Assembly (NCBI GenBank): GCA_902777275.1
Contig: CACYTI010000012.1
Location: 115,841-163,706 of the forward strand
Direction: 5' to 3'
DNA: 47,866 bases
Source: an uncultured Ruminococcus sp.
Lineage (GTDB): Bacteria > Bacillota > Clostridia > Oscillospirales > Acutalibacteraceae
Shown in pieces: positions 8,576-16,730 of the stretch. The notes beneath the pieces were generated by a model. The model was not told where the DNA came from. It did not search any database and saw only the letters and a list, made by a program, of their open reading frames with translations. Position 1 is the stretch's first letter; each line of letters opens with the position of its first letter. A program made the translations under genes and the position numbers.

Positions 8576-10423
8576 ATGAAAATTTCAAAACGCAGGATTT
8601 GGACTATCATTATTTTCGGCATAGTGCTTATACTGTTCGGCTGGCTGATTTTAAATAACGCGATATACGCTGCAAGGATCGACACAAGCATGAACTTATC
8701 CGTTATGCTCGAAGGACAGTATTCCATCGACGGCGGAGAGTGGAAATATTGTGACGGGGCGGATCCGATAAAAGAACACTTTAAAAAAGCCGAATTCAAG
8801 GGAAAATTTGTTGATCTGGTTGAATTTTATCACGATATGTACATTACGTCAAAGAACGTCTGGTTCACTATCAAATATTCCGACGGAAAAGAGTTTTACA
8901 GTAACAGGCGAGATGACCTCTCGTCGTTTATTTCAGAATCGGAAATGATGCAGAAGGACAGAATGCTTTCGACCCCGGGTTATTCGGTATCTCAGTTCAT
9001 CCTTGACTACGACGAAGCTTTCCATGAGAATTTGGGTGAAGAAATGACATTGGAGGTGGAGTATCCCTACGACGGAAGAGGTCCGGTTTTTTCAGACGTG
9101 TTTAATGTTACGATGAGCTTTTCCGACGGAATATATTTCCGCTTCTTATTTGAAGCCCTTCCCGTTATACTCATCTCGATTTTAGTGTGCTTTTTCGGCG
9201 TGTTCTTTTTCCCGATAGCAAGCGTGATTCAGGGAAAATTTGAAACAAAATACATTTCCTTCGGCGCTCTCTGCTTTAGCGGCGGCTTCTATACGATCAT
9301 GCAATCAGCCTGTGATTATCTCAATCTGTGGATAATGGATCCGACAACCGTTATGATGACCGACAGGCTTTCGCTGTTCTTTTTTGTGATCGCTGTAGTT
9401 TTTTATCTGAAATCCGTCCTGAGCGGGAAAACAGCAAAGACGATCGCCGCCGTAATGGGAACGGCTTTTACCGCGTTCGCTGTTGCGGCGACGATTCTGC
9501 ACATGACCGATACCGCAGATTTTATAAAAACTACGGGTATTCTGTACTATGCTCTTGCGGCGGGCGCGTTGGTTTTGACGCCGCTGCTTTGTATGGAAAT
9601 CAGGGGAAGAAAGGGCTTTGATTTGTTCGATTACCTCATGTCATGGGTTCCGCTCACGTTGTGTATACTTTTAGATATTGCCGGAGTGTTGATTTACGGC
9701 AGAGGCGCTTTCTTTATAAAAATCGGGCTTGCTTTGACAATACTCTATCAGATGGTGCGCTTCGGGCTCGACCTGAGAAAGCAATATGTAGAAGCTATAC
9801 GGTATCAGCAGGTTCAGAAAGAGCTTTATGAGGCGAAGGTCAGTGTTATGACCTCGCAAATCCGCCCGCATTTCATGTATAACGCCCTTACATCAATAGC
9901 GATGATGTGTACGATAAATCCCAAAACCGCGCAGAAGGCTACCGTGACCTTTGCAAAGTATCTGCGCGGAAACATGGATTCGCTCAAGCAAACGGCTCCC
10001 GTGCCCTTTTCGCAGGAGCTGGAGCATTTGAAAAAGTATTTATATATAGAAAAGCTCAGATTTGACGATTTGCTCAATATCGAGTATGACATTCAGGCGA
10101 CGGATTTTGAGCTGCCTCTGCTCAGCATTCAGCCCCTTGTTGAAAATGCCGTCAAGCACGGCGTCGGTATGAAGGAGGACGGCGGCACGGTCAAGATATC
10201 CACCCGCGAAACCGAAACCTCGTATGAGGTCATTATAGAGGACGACGGAGTGGGCTTTGACGTAAACGAACAAAAGAACGACGGCAGAACGCACATCGGT
10301 ATGGAAAACACAAAAAAACGCCTGCACGATATGTGCGGAGGCGAGGTTATAATTACAAGTAAGGTCGGAGAAGGCACCACAGCAAGGGTGATAATTCCGA
10401 AAAAGGAGGAAAAAGGAAAATGA
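8576..10423 (+). CDS. LytS/YpdA-like membrane sensor histidine kinase
   Basis: The protein has 615 residues. One N-terminal membrane segment (about residues 9-31) is followed by a ~160-residue extracytoplasmic domain and then some seven hydrophobic helices, an architecture like the 7TMR-DISM receptors. The cytoplasmic part has the His_kinase box with the phospho-acceptor in SQIRPHFMYNALTSI (about residue 427) and a HATPase domain with QPLVENAVKHG, DDGVGFD and HIGMENTKKRL. It should phosphorylate the response regulator whose ATG overlaps its stop by 4 nt. The ligand is unknown. The start has AGAGAAGTGAC upstream. Confidence 0.9.
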   Translation: MKISKRRIWTIIIFGIVLILFGWLILNNAIYAARIDTSMNLSVMLEGQYSIDGGEWKYCDGADPIKEHFKKAEFKGKFVDLVEFYHDMYITSKNVWFTIKYSDGKEFYSNRRDDLSSFISESEMMQKDRMLSTPGYSVSQFILDYDEAFHENLGEEMTLEVEYPYDGRGPVFSDVFNVTMSFSDGIYFRFLFEALPVILISILVCFFGVFFFPIASVIQGKFETKYISFGALCFSGGFYTIMQSACDYLNLWIMDPTTVMMTDRLSLFFFVIAVVFYLKSVLSGKTAKTIAAVMGTAFTAFAVAATILHMTDTADFIKTTGILYYALAAGALVLTPLLCMEIRGRKGFDLFDYLMSWVPLTLCILLDIAGVLIYGRGAFFIKIGLALTILYQMVRFGLDLRKQYVEAIRYQQVQKELYEAKVSVMTSQIRPHFMYNALTSIAMMCTINPKTAQKATVTFAKYLRGNMDSLKQTAPVPFSQELEHLKKYLYIEKLRFDDLLNIEYDIQATDFELPLLSIQPLVENAVKHGVGMKEDGGTVKISTRETETSYEVIIEDDGVGFDVNEQKNDGRTHIGMENTKKRLHDMCGGEVIITSKVGEGTTARVIIPKKEEKGK

Positions 10424-11214
10424 GAATACTCTGTCTTGACGACGAGCCTCTGGCTCTGAAAATGCTTGAAGCGGCTGTCCGCGAGGCAAAGCCCGACGCC
10501 GATATCACCGCTTTCAGAAAGCAAGCCGATTTGTTGGAGGAGGCTAAGCAAAACGGCTGCGACGTGGCGTTCCTTGATATACATATGCGCGGCATGAACG
10601 GCGTGGAGCTTGCCAAAAAGCTTAAAGAAGTCAATCCCACCATGAACATAATCTTTGTTACGGGCTTTTCGGAATTCGCGGGCGAGGCTATGAAAATGCA
10701 CGCGAGCGGTTATATTATGAAGCCCGTAACCGCCGAGGAGGTGGAGCAGGAGCTTTCGGACCTGCGATTTCCGATCGAGCCAAAGTCAAACGCTCTTCTG
10801 CGCGTGCAGTGCTTCGGAAACTTCGACGTTTTTCTGCCCGACGGCAAACGCCTGCGATTTGAGCGGAGCCGCAGCAAGGAAATTTTCGCCTATTTGGTGC
10901 ATAAGCAGGGCACCTCATGTACGACAAAGGAGATCGCCGCTGTTTTGTTTGAGGACGAGCCGTATGACAAAAAGCAGCAGAATTATGTTCAGCAGCTTAT
11001 AAGCGCGATGATGAAAAGCCTGAAAGCCGCAGGAGTGGAAGCGACGGTGAGCAAGGGCTTCAATTCCCTCGCCGTCAATGCCGACACCCTCGACTGCGAC
11101 TACTACCGCTTTAAGGAGCTTGATGCGGGAGCTGTAAACGCCTATCAAAACGAATACATGAGCCAGTATTATTGGGCTGACTTTATGTATGACGGATATG
11201 ACGATTGGGATTAA
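10420..11214 (+). CDS. Response regulator with SARP/OmpR-like winged-helix output
   Basis: The protein has 264 residues. The receiver domain (about 1-115) has the acidic pair in LCLDDEPLAL, the phosphorylated aspartate in VAFLDIHMRG, the threonine in IIFVTGFSE and the lysine in YIMKPVTAEE. After a short linker comes a winged helix (LRVQCFGNFDVFLPDGKRLR, then SKEIFAYLVHKQGTSCTTKE), which is the DNA-binding type found in SARP regulators of the AfsR class. LytS-like kinases usually pair with LytTR output domains, so this pairing is less common. The region ends soon after the winged helix, with no full BTAD or NTPase domain. Translationally coupled to the kinase by ATGA. Confidence 0.88.
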   Translation: MRILCLDDEPLALKMLEAAVREAKPDADITAFRKQADLLEEAKQNGCDVAFLDIHMRGMNGVELAKKLKEVNPTMNIIFVTGFSEFAGEAMKMHASGYIMKPVTAEEVEQELSDLRFPIEPKSNALLRVQCFGNFDVFLPDGKRLRFERSRSKEIFAYLVHKQGTSCTTKEIAAVLFEDEPYDKKQQNYVQQLISAMMKSLKAAGVEATVSKGFNSLAVNADTLDCDYYRFKELDAGAVNAYQNEYMSQYYWADFMYDGYDDWD

Positions 11215-11272
11215 TAGAACAACGGAAGATATATTGCAGCATAACAGAGCAGTTTGCTGTAAAGCAAAAAAG

Positions 11273-11326
11273 ATCCGAAGAGAGTCCGGACTTTGCCGTT
11301 CTCTCTTCGGATAAAATGTTTTTTCA
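11273..11326. terminator. Bidirectional intrinsic terminator
   Basis: A perfect 12-bp stem (ATCCGAAGAGAG / CTCTCTTCGGAT, 11273-11284 and 11301-11312) is followed by AAAATGTTTTTT. It sits between the convergent response-regulator gene and the small minus-strand gene and can serve both. Confidence 0.8.
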
Positions 11327-11356
11327 ACGTGAAAAACGTGAGTTATTGAAATTGTG

Positions 11357-11623
11357 TTATCCGACCTTGTAAGCAGCCTCGTATCCGAAGCAATTGAAAC
11401 GGAACAGCTTGCTTTCGTCGTTCTTGTTGTCACAAAGGATTTTCGCCTCGGCGATTTTGCCGCCTTCGATCAGACTGGTCAGGCCGACGAGCTGGCAAAG
11501 CTTGGATCTGAGGTTGAGTTTATCTCCTTCGTCTGTAACAAGATATACATTGCCCTCGCAGGTATCCAGCACGGCGAGGAACTCTGTAACGTTGATGTCA
11601 TGTAAATCCATGATAGGTTTCAT
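11357..11623 (-). CDS. Conserved small protein of unknown function
   Basis: The product has 88 residues (start MKPIMDLHDINVTEFLAVLD). It has no signal peptide, membrane segment or metal motif; it is acidic, soluble and probably a compact alpha/beta fold. It looks like a family of small Clostridia proteins with no known role, but I cannot name it. A perfect AGGAGG lies 10 nt upstream of the ATG. A good promoter lies about 165 bp upstream, so the message has a long leader with several hairpins, unusual for such a small gene and suggestive of control at RNA level. Confidence 0.7.
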   Translation of the reverse strand: MKPIMDLHDINVTEFLAVLDTCEGNVYLVTDEGDKLNLRSKLCQLVGLTSLIEGGKIAEAKILCDNKNDESKLFRFNCFGYEAAYKVG

Positions 11624-11788
11624 AATAGGGTCCTCCTAAATCTTAAATTTTTTTAGAAATATTCGTGCGCCATTTACCATTTGGCAAATCATGATTTATA
11701 ACCGGCTTGTGTGTTTCTCGATTTGCTATCCGGATAAACAAATCGAAGCTGTCCGGTTGTCAGGCGGACTGTTTACCTGACACTCACC
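11624..11788 (-). promoter_or_regulatory. Long structured 5' leader of the 88-residue protein gene
   Basis: Reading on the minus strand, the leader holds TGTCAGG...CCTGACA (about 11758-11783) and CGATTTG...CAAATCG (about 11718-11745) hairpins before the AGGAGG. I do not recognise a known riboswitch class. No open reading frame of note is inside it. Confidence 0.45.
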
Positions 11789-11816
11789 ATTATACTCAGC
11801 CTTTCGGAAAAGTCAA
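11789..11816 (-). promoter_or_regulatory. Sigma-A promoter of the 88-residue protein gene
   Basis: On the minus strand TTGACT (11816-11811) and TATAAT (11794-11789) are 16 bp apart. Confidence 0.75.
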
Positions 11817-11829
11817 CAGTTTTTTGAGT

Positions 11830-12283
11830 CTGGATTTGTGCATAATGACTTTTTGATGTCGGTTTTCGCTAATTTTTAAAGGGATGTTTTGTGCAACCTT
11901 CACGTCAAGATGATGTGTATGTGTTTTTGTTGTCATTTATCCGACACTTTGTTTCGTTATTATATCCAACTTCATTCCGTTTTAATTATCAACTGCGTTG
12001 TGTTTTTACAAACTTTCCGAGAGCCGGTTTTTCAAAAAACATCTATCCCGGCATAAGCACCGGTTATTTACCGTGGCTGAACAAATTTTTACAGTATATT
12101 ACCTATATATAATAATTATATAATAATTATATAATAATTGAAGCACATATAAAAGTCAATCTTCATAAAGAATAAATCACGGAAATCATTTTTGTATTTG
12201 GCAGGGGACTGCGCGTCGTTATAATTATGTTCCCTTTCTTCTGACTTCTTTGGGAAACAGTTGCGAATATAATCAGATTTATA
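11830..12283. other. Non-coding stretch with a short AT tandem repeat
   Basis: I see no supported gene here; the open frames lack ribosome sites and normal composition. At about 12108-12140 the 11-bp unit ATAATAATTAT is repeated three times. Confidence 0.5.
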
Positions 12284-12312
12284 TAGACAACCGCGCCGTG
12301 ATGTGTTATGAT
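12284..12312 (+). promoter_or_regulatory. Promoter of the frameshifted HTH gene
   Basis: TAGACA (12284-12289) and TATGAT (12307-12312) are separated by 17 bp, 65 bp upstream of the start codon. Confidence 0.55.
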
Positions 12313-12376
12313 TTATACAGTAATAAATTCGGTTCGGCTGAAACAATTTCGAGTAAAAAACAACGGAGGGTTGACA

Positions 12377-13205
12377 ATGGATACTATCGGACAGCAAATC
12401 AAGAGGTACCGCGTTGAAATGGGCTATACACAGGAAAAGCTCGGACAGCTGATCGGCGTGACGACGCAGGCGGTGTCAAAATGGGAGAGGGGCAGTGTGC
12501 CCGACGCGGAGCTTATTCCGCTTATCGCGTAGTTCGCTCGGCATCAGCATTGACAATTTGTACGGAAACGAGGAACAGAACCTTTCCGTAATACTTGCGC
12601 AAAAGCTTTGTCATATGTCCAAGGATGAAGCCTACCGCCATGCCTTTGAGCTGTGCCGGGCGATTCAGGTCGGCTTGCTTGGCGAGCCGTCGGCGGTTGA
12701 GCTGTTTGTTAACCGAGGCTTTACCGAAAGCGACAAGTCAAGCGACCATTTTGCAAAGCTTATACATGACAGCGGCATAGCTCTGAGCCGTTTGTCGCCG
12801 CAGCCGCAGCACTTCTTTATGATGGTTCAGCCGGAGGAGGGCGGCGTTTTGCCGAAGTTGGAGAGTCTTGATTCGCTCCAAAAGGTATTCGCTCTCTTTG
12901 CGGACAGAAACGCTCTTAAAATCATTTGCTATCTGTATTCGCTGCCGGTCATGCCTGTTGCCGCCTCTCTTATCAGCAAGCACACACATCTGCCTGAAAA
13001 TAAGGTTGAGGAATATATGAAGAAGATTTGCGAACGTCACCTTGCCACCTGCGCAGAGATAGCGACCGCCGACGGCAAAATGAATTCCTACACCGTCCGT
13101 CCCGAGGCATTCGCGGTGCCGCTGCTCTGCTTTGCCGATGAGATCGCCAAAAAAGATGTTCAGCCGTTCTTCGGGGCGCACGACCGCAAAAAGCCTTTTT
13201 TCTAA
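12377..13205 (+). pseudogene. XRE-family regulator disrupted by a single-base frameshift
   Basis: The first frame gives MDTIGQQIKRYRVEMGYTQE, then QLIGVTTQAVSKWERGSVPD and ELIPLIA, a textbook HTH_3 domain, and then hits TAG at 12530. The next frame continues seamlessly with SLGISIDNLYGNEEQNLS and about 215 more residues. Removing one base near 12530 (GCG-T-AGT to GCG-AGT) would join them as LIASSLGISIDNLYG. The intact product would have about 275 residues, with a long C-terminal part carrying another probable winged helix (LISKHTHLPENKVEEYMKK). The gene keeps a promoter and GGAGGG ribosome site, so the lesion is recent, or it is a sequencing error. Confidence 0.8.
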
Positions 13206-13257
13206 ACGCTCCGTTGAATCATAAGCCGAATCGTTGTAAAAATCCATAGACCGTTTC

Positions 13258-13286
13258 TTGTTATCATCCGGTTTTTGTATTACAAT
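13258..13286 (+). promoter_or_regulatory. Promoter of the serine hydrolase gene
   Basis: TTGTTA (13258-13263) and TACAAT (13281-13286) are 17 bp apart; the start codon is 32 bp further on. Confidence 0.65.
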
Positions 13287-13317
13287 GTAATTGAAAATAA
13301 AACAGGGAGGAATCCTT

Positions 13318-14412
13318 ATGAAAAAACTGATCGCTTTATTATTATCAGCCGTTTTGCTTTGCATGACCGCCGCCTGTTCGCCGAAGAGCTCCTCCGGCAC
13401 AGAGACGGCAGCTTCCGAAACATCAAGCACCGAAGAGGTGAAAGAACAGCCTGACAATGTATTAAAGGGCTATGGCTTCAAAGGCATCGTCAGCCTTACA
13501 AAGGACGGAGAAGTCATTTATCAGTATGTCAACGGCAAGGACAGCGGCGGTAACGCTTTGACCGTCGATTCTTCCATGTATATCGGCTCCACCTCAAAGC
13601 AGTTTTGCGCCGCCTCGATCATCATGCTGCGCGACCGTGGAAAGCTGAGCGTGGACGATACTCTGGATAAGTATTTCCCGGAATACGAAGCGGCAAAAAA
13701 GCTGACGGTCAGGAACCTGCTCACAATGCGCTCGGGAATCTTGGATATGGTCAACGAGGGACCGGTTGAGGGCGTTTCGTATGAGAATACAGAGGATAAG
13801 AATACAGCCGTTATCAAGGAATGGATTTTTTCACAGCCGCTCAAATTTGAGCCTGATTCGGCATACGCTTATTCAAATTCAAATTATTTTCTGCTTGCCG
13901 ACATAGTGAAGCAGATTTCCGGCAAGAGCTATCACGATTTTGTGCGTGAAAACATCTTTAAGCCGCTCGGAATGTCGCACAGCGGCTTTGTTGAGGAGGT
14001 CACCGATGACCCGGCATGGGCTGAGGGCTTGGCAAGGGGAGAGGGCAATACCTCTGTTGAGCCTCCCGGACTTGCAAACGGAGCAGGCGACGTCGCATCT
14101 AATGCCGCCGATATGGATGCATGGATGGCGGGGCTTTCCGACGGCACTGTCGTTTCAAAGGAAAGCTTCCGCGAGATGACCGAAAATTATTCAACGGACA
14201 GCGGAGCAAGCTACGGCTACGGACTTATGGGAATGGCTTACGACGGTACCGGTCACCCGGGAGCTATCGGTACCTACGGTGCTCTCGATTACATCAACCC
14301 CGAGCGCGGTCTGCGCCTGTTTATCGCAAGCAACAAGGCTTCCTCGCAGTCGTACATCGACTCTCTGCCGTCGGCGCTGTTAAAGAGCTTTATCGAAGAA
14401 AACAATCCGTAA
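13318..14412 (+). CDS. Secreted serine hydrolase lipoprotein, class C beta-lactamase fold
   Basis: The 364-residue protein begins with a lipoprotein signal peptide (MKKLIALLLSAVLLCMTAAC, lipobox TAAC), then a Ser/Thr/Glu-rich linker. The penicillin-binding catalytic motifs follow: SxxK in GSTSKQF (about residue 97), YxN in YAYSNSNY, and an HxG-type third motif in GHPGAIGTYG. This is the broad Beta-lactamase family (PF00144), which includes D-Ala-D-Ala carboxypeptidases, esterases and true AmpC enzymes; here the third motif is not the KTG of AmpC, so resistance should not be assumed. It would be anchored outside the membrane. GGGAGG supports the ATG at 13318. Confidence 0.9.
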   Translation: MKKLIALLLSAVLLCMTAACSPKSSSGTETAASETSSTEEVKEQPDNVLKGYGFKGIVSLTKDGEVIYQYVNGKDSGGNALTVDSSMYIGSTSKQFCAASIIMLRDRGKLSVDDTLDKYFPEYEAAKKLTVRNLLTMRSGILDMVNEGPVEGVSYENTEDKNTAVIKEWIFSQPLKFEPDSAYAYSNSNYFLLADIVKQISGKSYHDFVRENIFKPLGMSHSGFVEEVTDDPAWAEGLARGEGNTSVEPPGLANGAGDVASNAADMDAWMAGLSDGTVVSKESFREMTENYSTDSGASYGYGLMGMAYDGTGHPGAIGTYGALDYINPERGLRLFIASNKASSQSYIDSLPSALLKSFIEENNP

Positions 14413-14486
14413 CAATACAGATTACGATTCTTTCCTTAAAAAAATAGTCAGCCGTGGATATATCTCCATGACTGACTGCTATATGG

Positions 14487-14560
14487 GAACCGCCGTGTAC
14501 CGAACGGTATGTACGGTGGTGTGAGAGGTCGGGGGATTAGAAAATCCCGGTTTCGATTAT
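14487..14560 (+). ncRNA. Orphan 3' end of a group II intron (domains V and VI)
   Basis: Positions 14487-14520 are exactly 34 nt long and read GAACCGCCGTGTACC-GAAC-GGTATGTACGGTGGT, the form of domain V of bacterial class C group II introns. The following GTGAGAGGTCGGGGGATTAG with AAAATCCCGG and TTTCGAT fits domain VI and an intron end in AT near 14558. The stem just upstream (AGTCAG...CTGACT, 14444-14475) may be left over from domain IV or be the terminator hairpin that such introns target. No reverse transcriptase or 5' intron domains are present, so it is a truncated relic. The call comes from memory of class C domain V sequences. Confidence 0.75.
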
Positions 14561-14607
14561 ACGAGGAAGATAAGCAATTCCGCAATCATCTCGAAAACCA
14601 TATCAGA

Positions 14608-15471
14608 TCACAGCGCTGGCTTTTCATATTGATTTGTGTAATATTTCATTGCCAAATCATTGTTGCCGACCAGCTGCAGCATACCGCCTGTCTCCCAGCG
14701 TAGTATCTCGCTTTCTTTGTAGGTTTCGTTAGATGTTTTGTAGGCACAATTGGAAACCACGTGGATTTCGGGAACATTGTTTTCCAGAGCGTACTTCATG
14801 AATTCGGCTTCAAACAGTAACGAACCCCACGCAATATGGTAGCTGCTGCTTACGATCGCTATCGAATTGATGCTCGGGTATTTGTCCAAAATGATTTTAT
14901 AGGAAAACTCGGCGTTCTGCGCAGTGGTCATCGATCGATCCTCGATAATCAGTCTGTTTTCGCTTAGGCCGTGTTCCTTTAGCCAATCGCCCATCAAACC
15001 GGCTTCGGTAACCTCTTTATTATTCTTCGCTGTACCGCCGCCTGTGCAGATCACATAAGCATTGGGATACTGTTCGGAGCATTTCAGGGCAGTGTCCAGC
15101 CTGCCGAAAAGCTCATCCTTCATCGTGCCGTCGTCATTCAGCTCAAAACCAAGAACGGTGATCGCAAGACTGCTGTCCTTCGGCAAGTTATCGGGAAGCT
15201 TTTCAAGGTTGACAGTCATCTCATTATTTGCGTAATCCCAGTACTCCATAATCTTTTTCCAAAGCTCACCTTGCTTGCTGTCAACGGTGTTGAGCTCATC
15301 AAGCAACTCACTGACTTTGGTATCCGCTTTATGATCATAGCATCCGTGGTAAGTAATTATATCCTGAATGATTGCGTCGGCTGTACGCGCAGGCACGTTG
15401 CTTTGTCTGCATCCGGCGAACGAAAAAACAAGAACCGCGATTATCAGCCAAATAGAAATCGATTTTTTCAT
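14608..15471 (-). CDS. YdcF/SanA-like DUF218 lipoprotein
   Basis: The protein has 287 residues with an N-terminal lipoprotein signal (lipobox FAGC at about residue 20). The DUF218 domain spans roughly residues 95-260: ITVLGFELNDDGTM, GRLDTALKCSEQYPNAYVIC, TGGGTAKNNKEVTEA, the IIEDRSMTTAQNAEFS motif and IAIVSSSYHI. Family members such as YdcF and SanA act at the cell envelope; a true substrate is not known. A non-conserved helical segment lies between the lipobox and the domain. The ATG has AAAGGAAC upstream. It faces the serine hydrolase gene convergently with the intron relic between them. Confidence 0.87.
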   Translation of the reverse strand: MKKSISIWLIIAVLVFSFAGCRQSNVPARTADAIIQDIITYHGCYDHKADTKVSELLDELNTVDSKQGELWKKIMEYWDYANNEMTVNLEKLPDNLPKDSSLAITVLGFELNDDGTMKDELFGRLDTALKCSEQYPNAYVICTGGGTAKNNKEVTEAGLMGDWLKEHGLSENRLIIEDRSMTTAQNAEFSYKIILDKYPSINSIAIVSSSYHIAWGSLLFEAEFMKYALENNVPEIHVVSNCAYKTSNETYKESEILRWETGGMLQLVGNNDLAMKYYTNQYEKPAL

Positions 15472-15549
15472 TTTATTTGCCGTTCCTTTCTACTTCTTAC
15501 CGTTGCCTCTTAATGCTGTATAGTGTTATTGGCATGAGATTTTTATCCC

Positions 15550-15664
15550 CTAATTCATAAGGCTTTCGTAAAACGGGGGTTCTTTATCTACTTTGGTAAT
15601 TTCAAATACGTCTGCGTTTGTAGCAAGAGCTTCCCTTAGATCTTCTGCAAAAGCAAAGTTATTA
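15550..15664 (-). pseudogene. Remnant resembling the C-terminus of a nucleotidyltransferase
   Basis: On the minus strand an open stretch encodes NNFAFAEDLREALATNADVF followed by EITKVDKEPPFYESLMN and a stop. This resembles the end of MNT-type nucleotidyltransferase domain proteins, often antitoxins of HEPN/MNT pairs. There is no start, ribosome site or catalytic GSxxR...D motif, so only a tail of about 38 codons survives. The assignment is tentative. Confidence 0.35.
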
Positions 15665-15850
15665 GTTTTTTTGAATAATTATATCCAATGAGAATTACCG
15701 TGTCAAGCAATAATTTCACCAAATGATTAGCTAAGATATTCCGATCATTAAGGCTTTGCATCTTGCAAACATATACCTTTCCGAGAATGCAATCCTATTG
15801 ATTTTTGCACTCTTTGCTTTTTTAAAAGCAAACTGTTTATCAGGCAATTT

Positions 15851-16026
15851 AAGGAACCACTGATTAATTCACGCCTGACGTCCGGGCACGCAACTCGCTT
15901 GCATCTTTTCCGTCAGACTGCCCAAAAAGTCTCGGCAAGGCGTCAGCCTTACCTCTATTTATTTGTACAACCTGACGAAAATTCTGACATCGCGATTTGC
16001 GCACCCGAATTAATCAGTGCTTCCTT
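15851..16026. mobile_element. 176-bp MITE-like element with 20-bp terminal inverted repeats
   Basis: AAGGAACCACTGATTAATTC (15851-15870) and GAATTAATCAGTGCTTCCTT (16007-16026) are inverted repeats with one mismatch. The interior is non-coding and GC-richer than its flanks. No target duplication is clear. It is too short to encode a transposase, so it would move with help from another element. It abuts the truncated membrane-protein gene to the right. Confidence 0.7.
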
Positions 16027-16027
16027 A

Positions 16028-16228
16028 TGTATCAGCTTTATCATCACACTTATCATTTCGGTAATAATCAACAAGGGAGATTATTATCCTGCAGTGCCGC
16101 ATAACTTTTGGGGTATTGCGGGCTACATCGCTATCTTCTTCTTTATTTATTTCTTCATTTGGTTCAGCCAGTATTTCGCTATGAAGAAAAGGATTCAGGA
16201 GTTTAACGAGAAAGTAAAAGCAGACTAA
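16028..16228 (+). pseudogene. 5'-truncated membrane protein gene, DUF3021-like tail
   Basis: Immediately right of the MITE an open frame encodes two membrane helices (ISFIITLIISVII and GIAGYIAIFFFIYFFIWFSQYF) and ends with KKRIQEFNEKVKAD, much like the C-terminus of DUF3021 proteins that accompany LytTR regulators. The frame extends left into the MITE but the leftward codons are element sequence, so the original start is gone. A DUF3021-like gene (16296-16730) and a LytTR gene lie on the other strand nearby, suggesting this is debris of a related pair. Confidence 0.5.
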
Positions 16229-16239
16229 TTAAACAAACA

Positions 16240-16282
16240 GCCGCCAAGCGGAATAATTTCCTGCTTGACGGCGATTTCTTTT
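16240..16282. terminator. Bidirectional terminator
   Basis: GCCGCCAAGC (16240-16249) pairs with GCTTGACGGC (16263-16272) with one mismatch, followed by GATTTCTTTTATT. It lies between convergent reading frames and probably ends the LytTR operon. Confidence 0.65.
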
Positions 16283-16295
16283 ATTGATTACTATT

Positions 16296-16730
16296 TTACT
16301 TTGCCAAATTATTCTGAAGATTTTGAAGCTGTTCGGTGAGCTTTTTGGATTGCTGAACCTTTTGCAGCCACATCATAACCATCGTTAAAATATATATGAC
16401 TGCGATTACTGCGCCGAGCACAAGATAAAACAGCGGCTTTTCTATTCTCTCAGGCGGCGTGATAAGGAACATTACCACTAACTCAATCAGACCGAGTTCT
16501 ATGATTTGTCTGATGATATACTGCTTGACCGTCGGCTCTTTTTTGAAGTACGTAACAAAGGTCGGCAGAACACTGCACGCGGCGATGATAATGGGGCTGA
16601 ACAAATGATAATAGCGCAGTTCCATATCAGGCTGATATATTGCTCCCATAACAGCACTGGCGGTCAGTATCAGCGTTACTAAAAAGAAAAATATCTGAAC
16701 ACGCGAAATGATAAATTCCTTTACTGTCAT
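16296..16730 (-). CDS. DUF3021-like four-helix membrane protein
   Basis: The protein has 144 residues with four hydrophobic helices (near residues 8-30, 43-62, 72-92 and 98-122) and a basic, glutamine-rich cytoplasmic tail (LQKVQQSKKLTEQLQNLQNN). Size, topology and position directly after a LytTR gene fit the small membrane proteins that pair with LytTR regulators and inhibit them in streptococci. The residue-level match to DUF3021 is modest, so the name is partly contextual. The ATG directly abuts the LytTR stop codon, and AAAGGAGAT within the LytTR gene is its ribosome site. Confidence 0.65.
   Translation of the reverse strand: MTVKEFIISRVQIFFFLVTLILTASAVMGAIYQPDMELRYYHLFSPIIIAACSVLPTFVTYFKKEPTVKQYIIRQIIELGLIELVVMFLITPPERIEKPLFYLVLGAVIAVIYILTMVMMWLQKVQQSKKLTEQLQNLQNNLAK

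Noticed and set aside
11891-12112. 73-codon frame with aromatic-rich sequence
   Set aside because: No ribosome site, biased AT composition and no domain; likely chance.
12116-12397. Minus-strand frame of about 90 codons
   Set aside because: It runs over the promoter and ribosome site of the HTH gene and over AT repeats, with low-complexity ends (IIII); no ribosome site.
14444-14475. Hairpin before the intron relic as a normal terminator of the serine hydrolase gene
   Set aside because: The stem (AGTCAG...CTGACT) has no U-run after it; it is better explained as part of the intron boundary.
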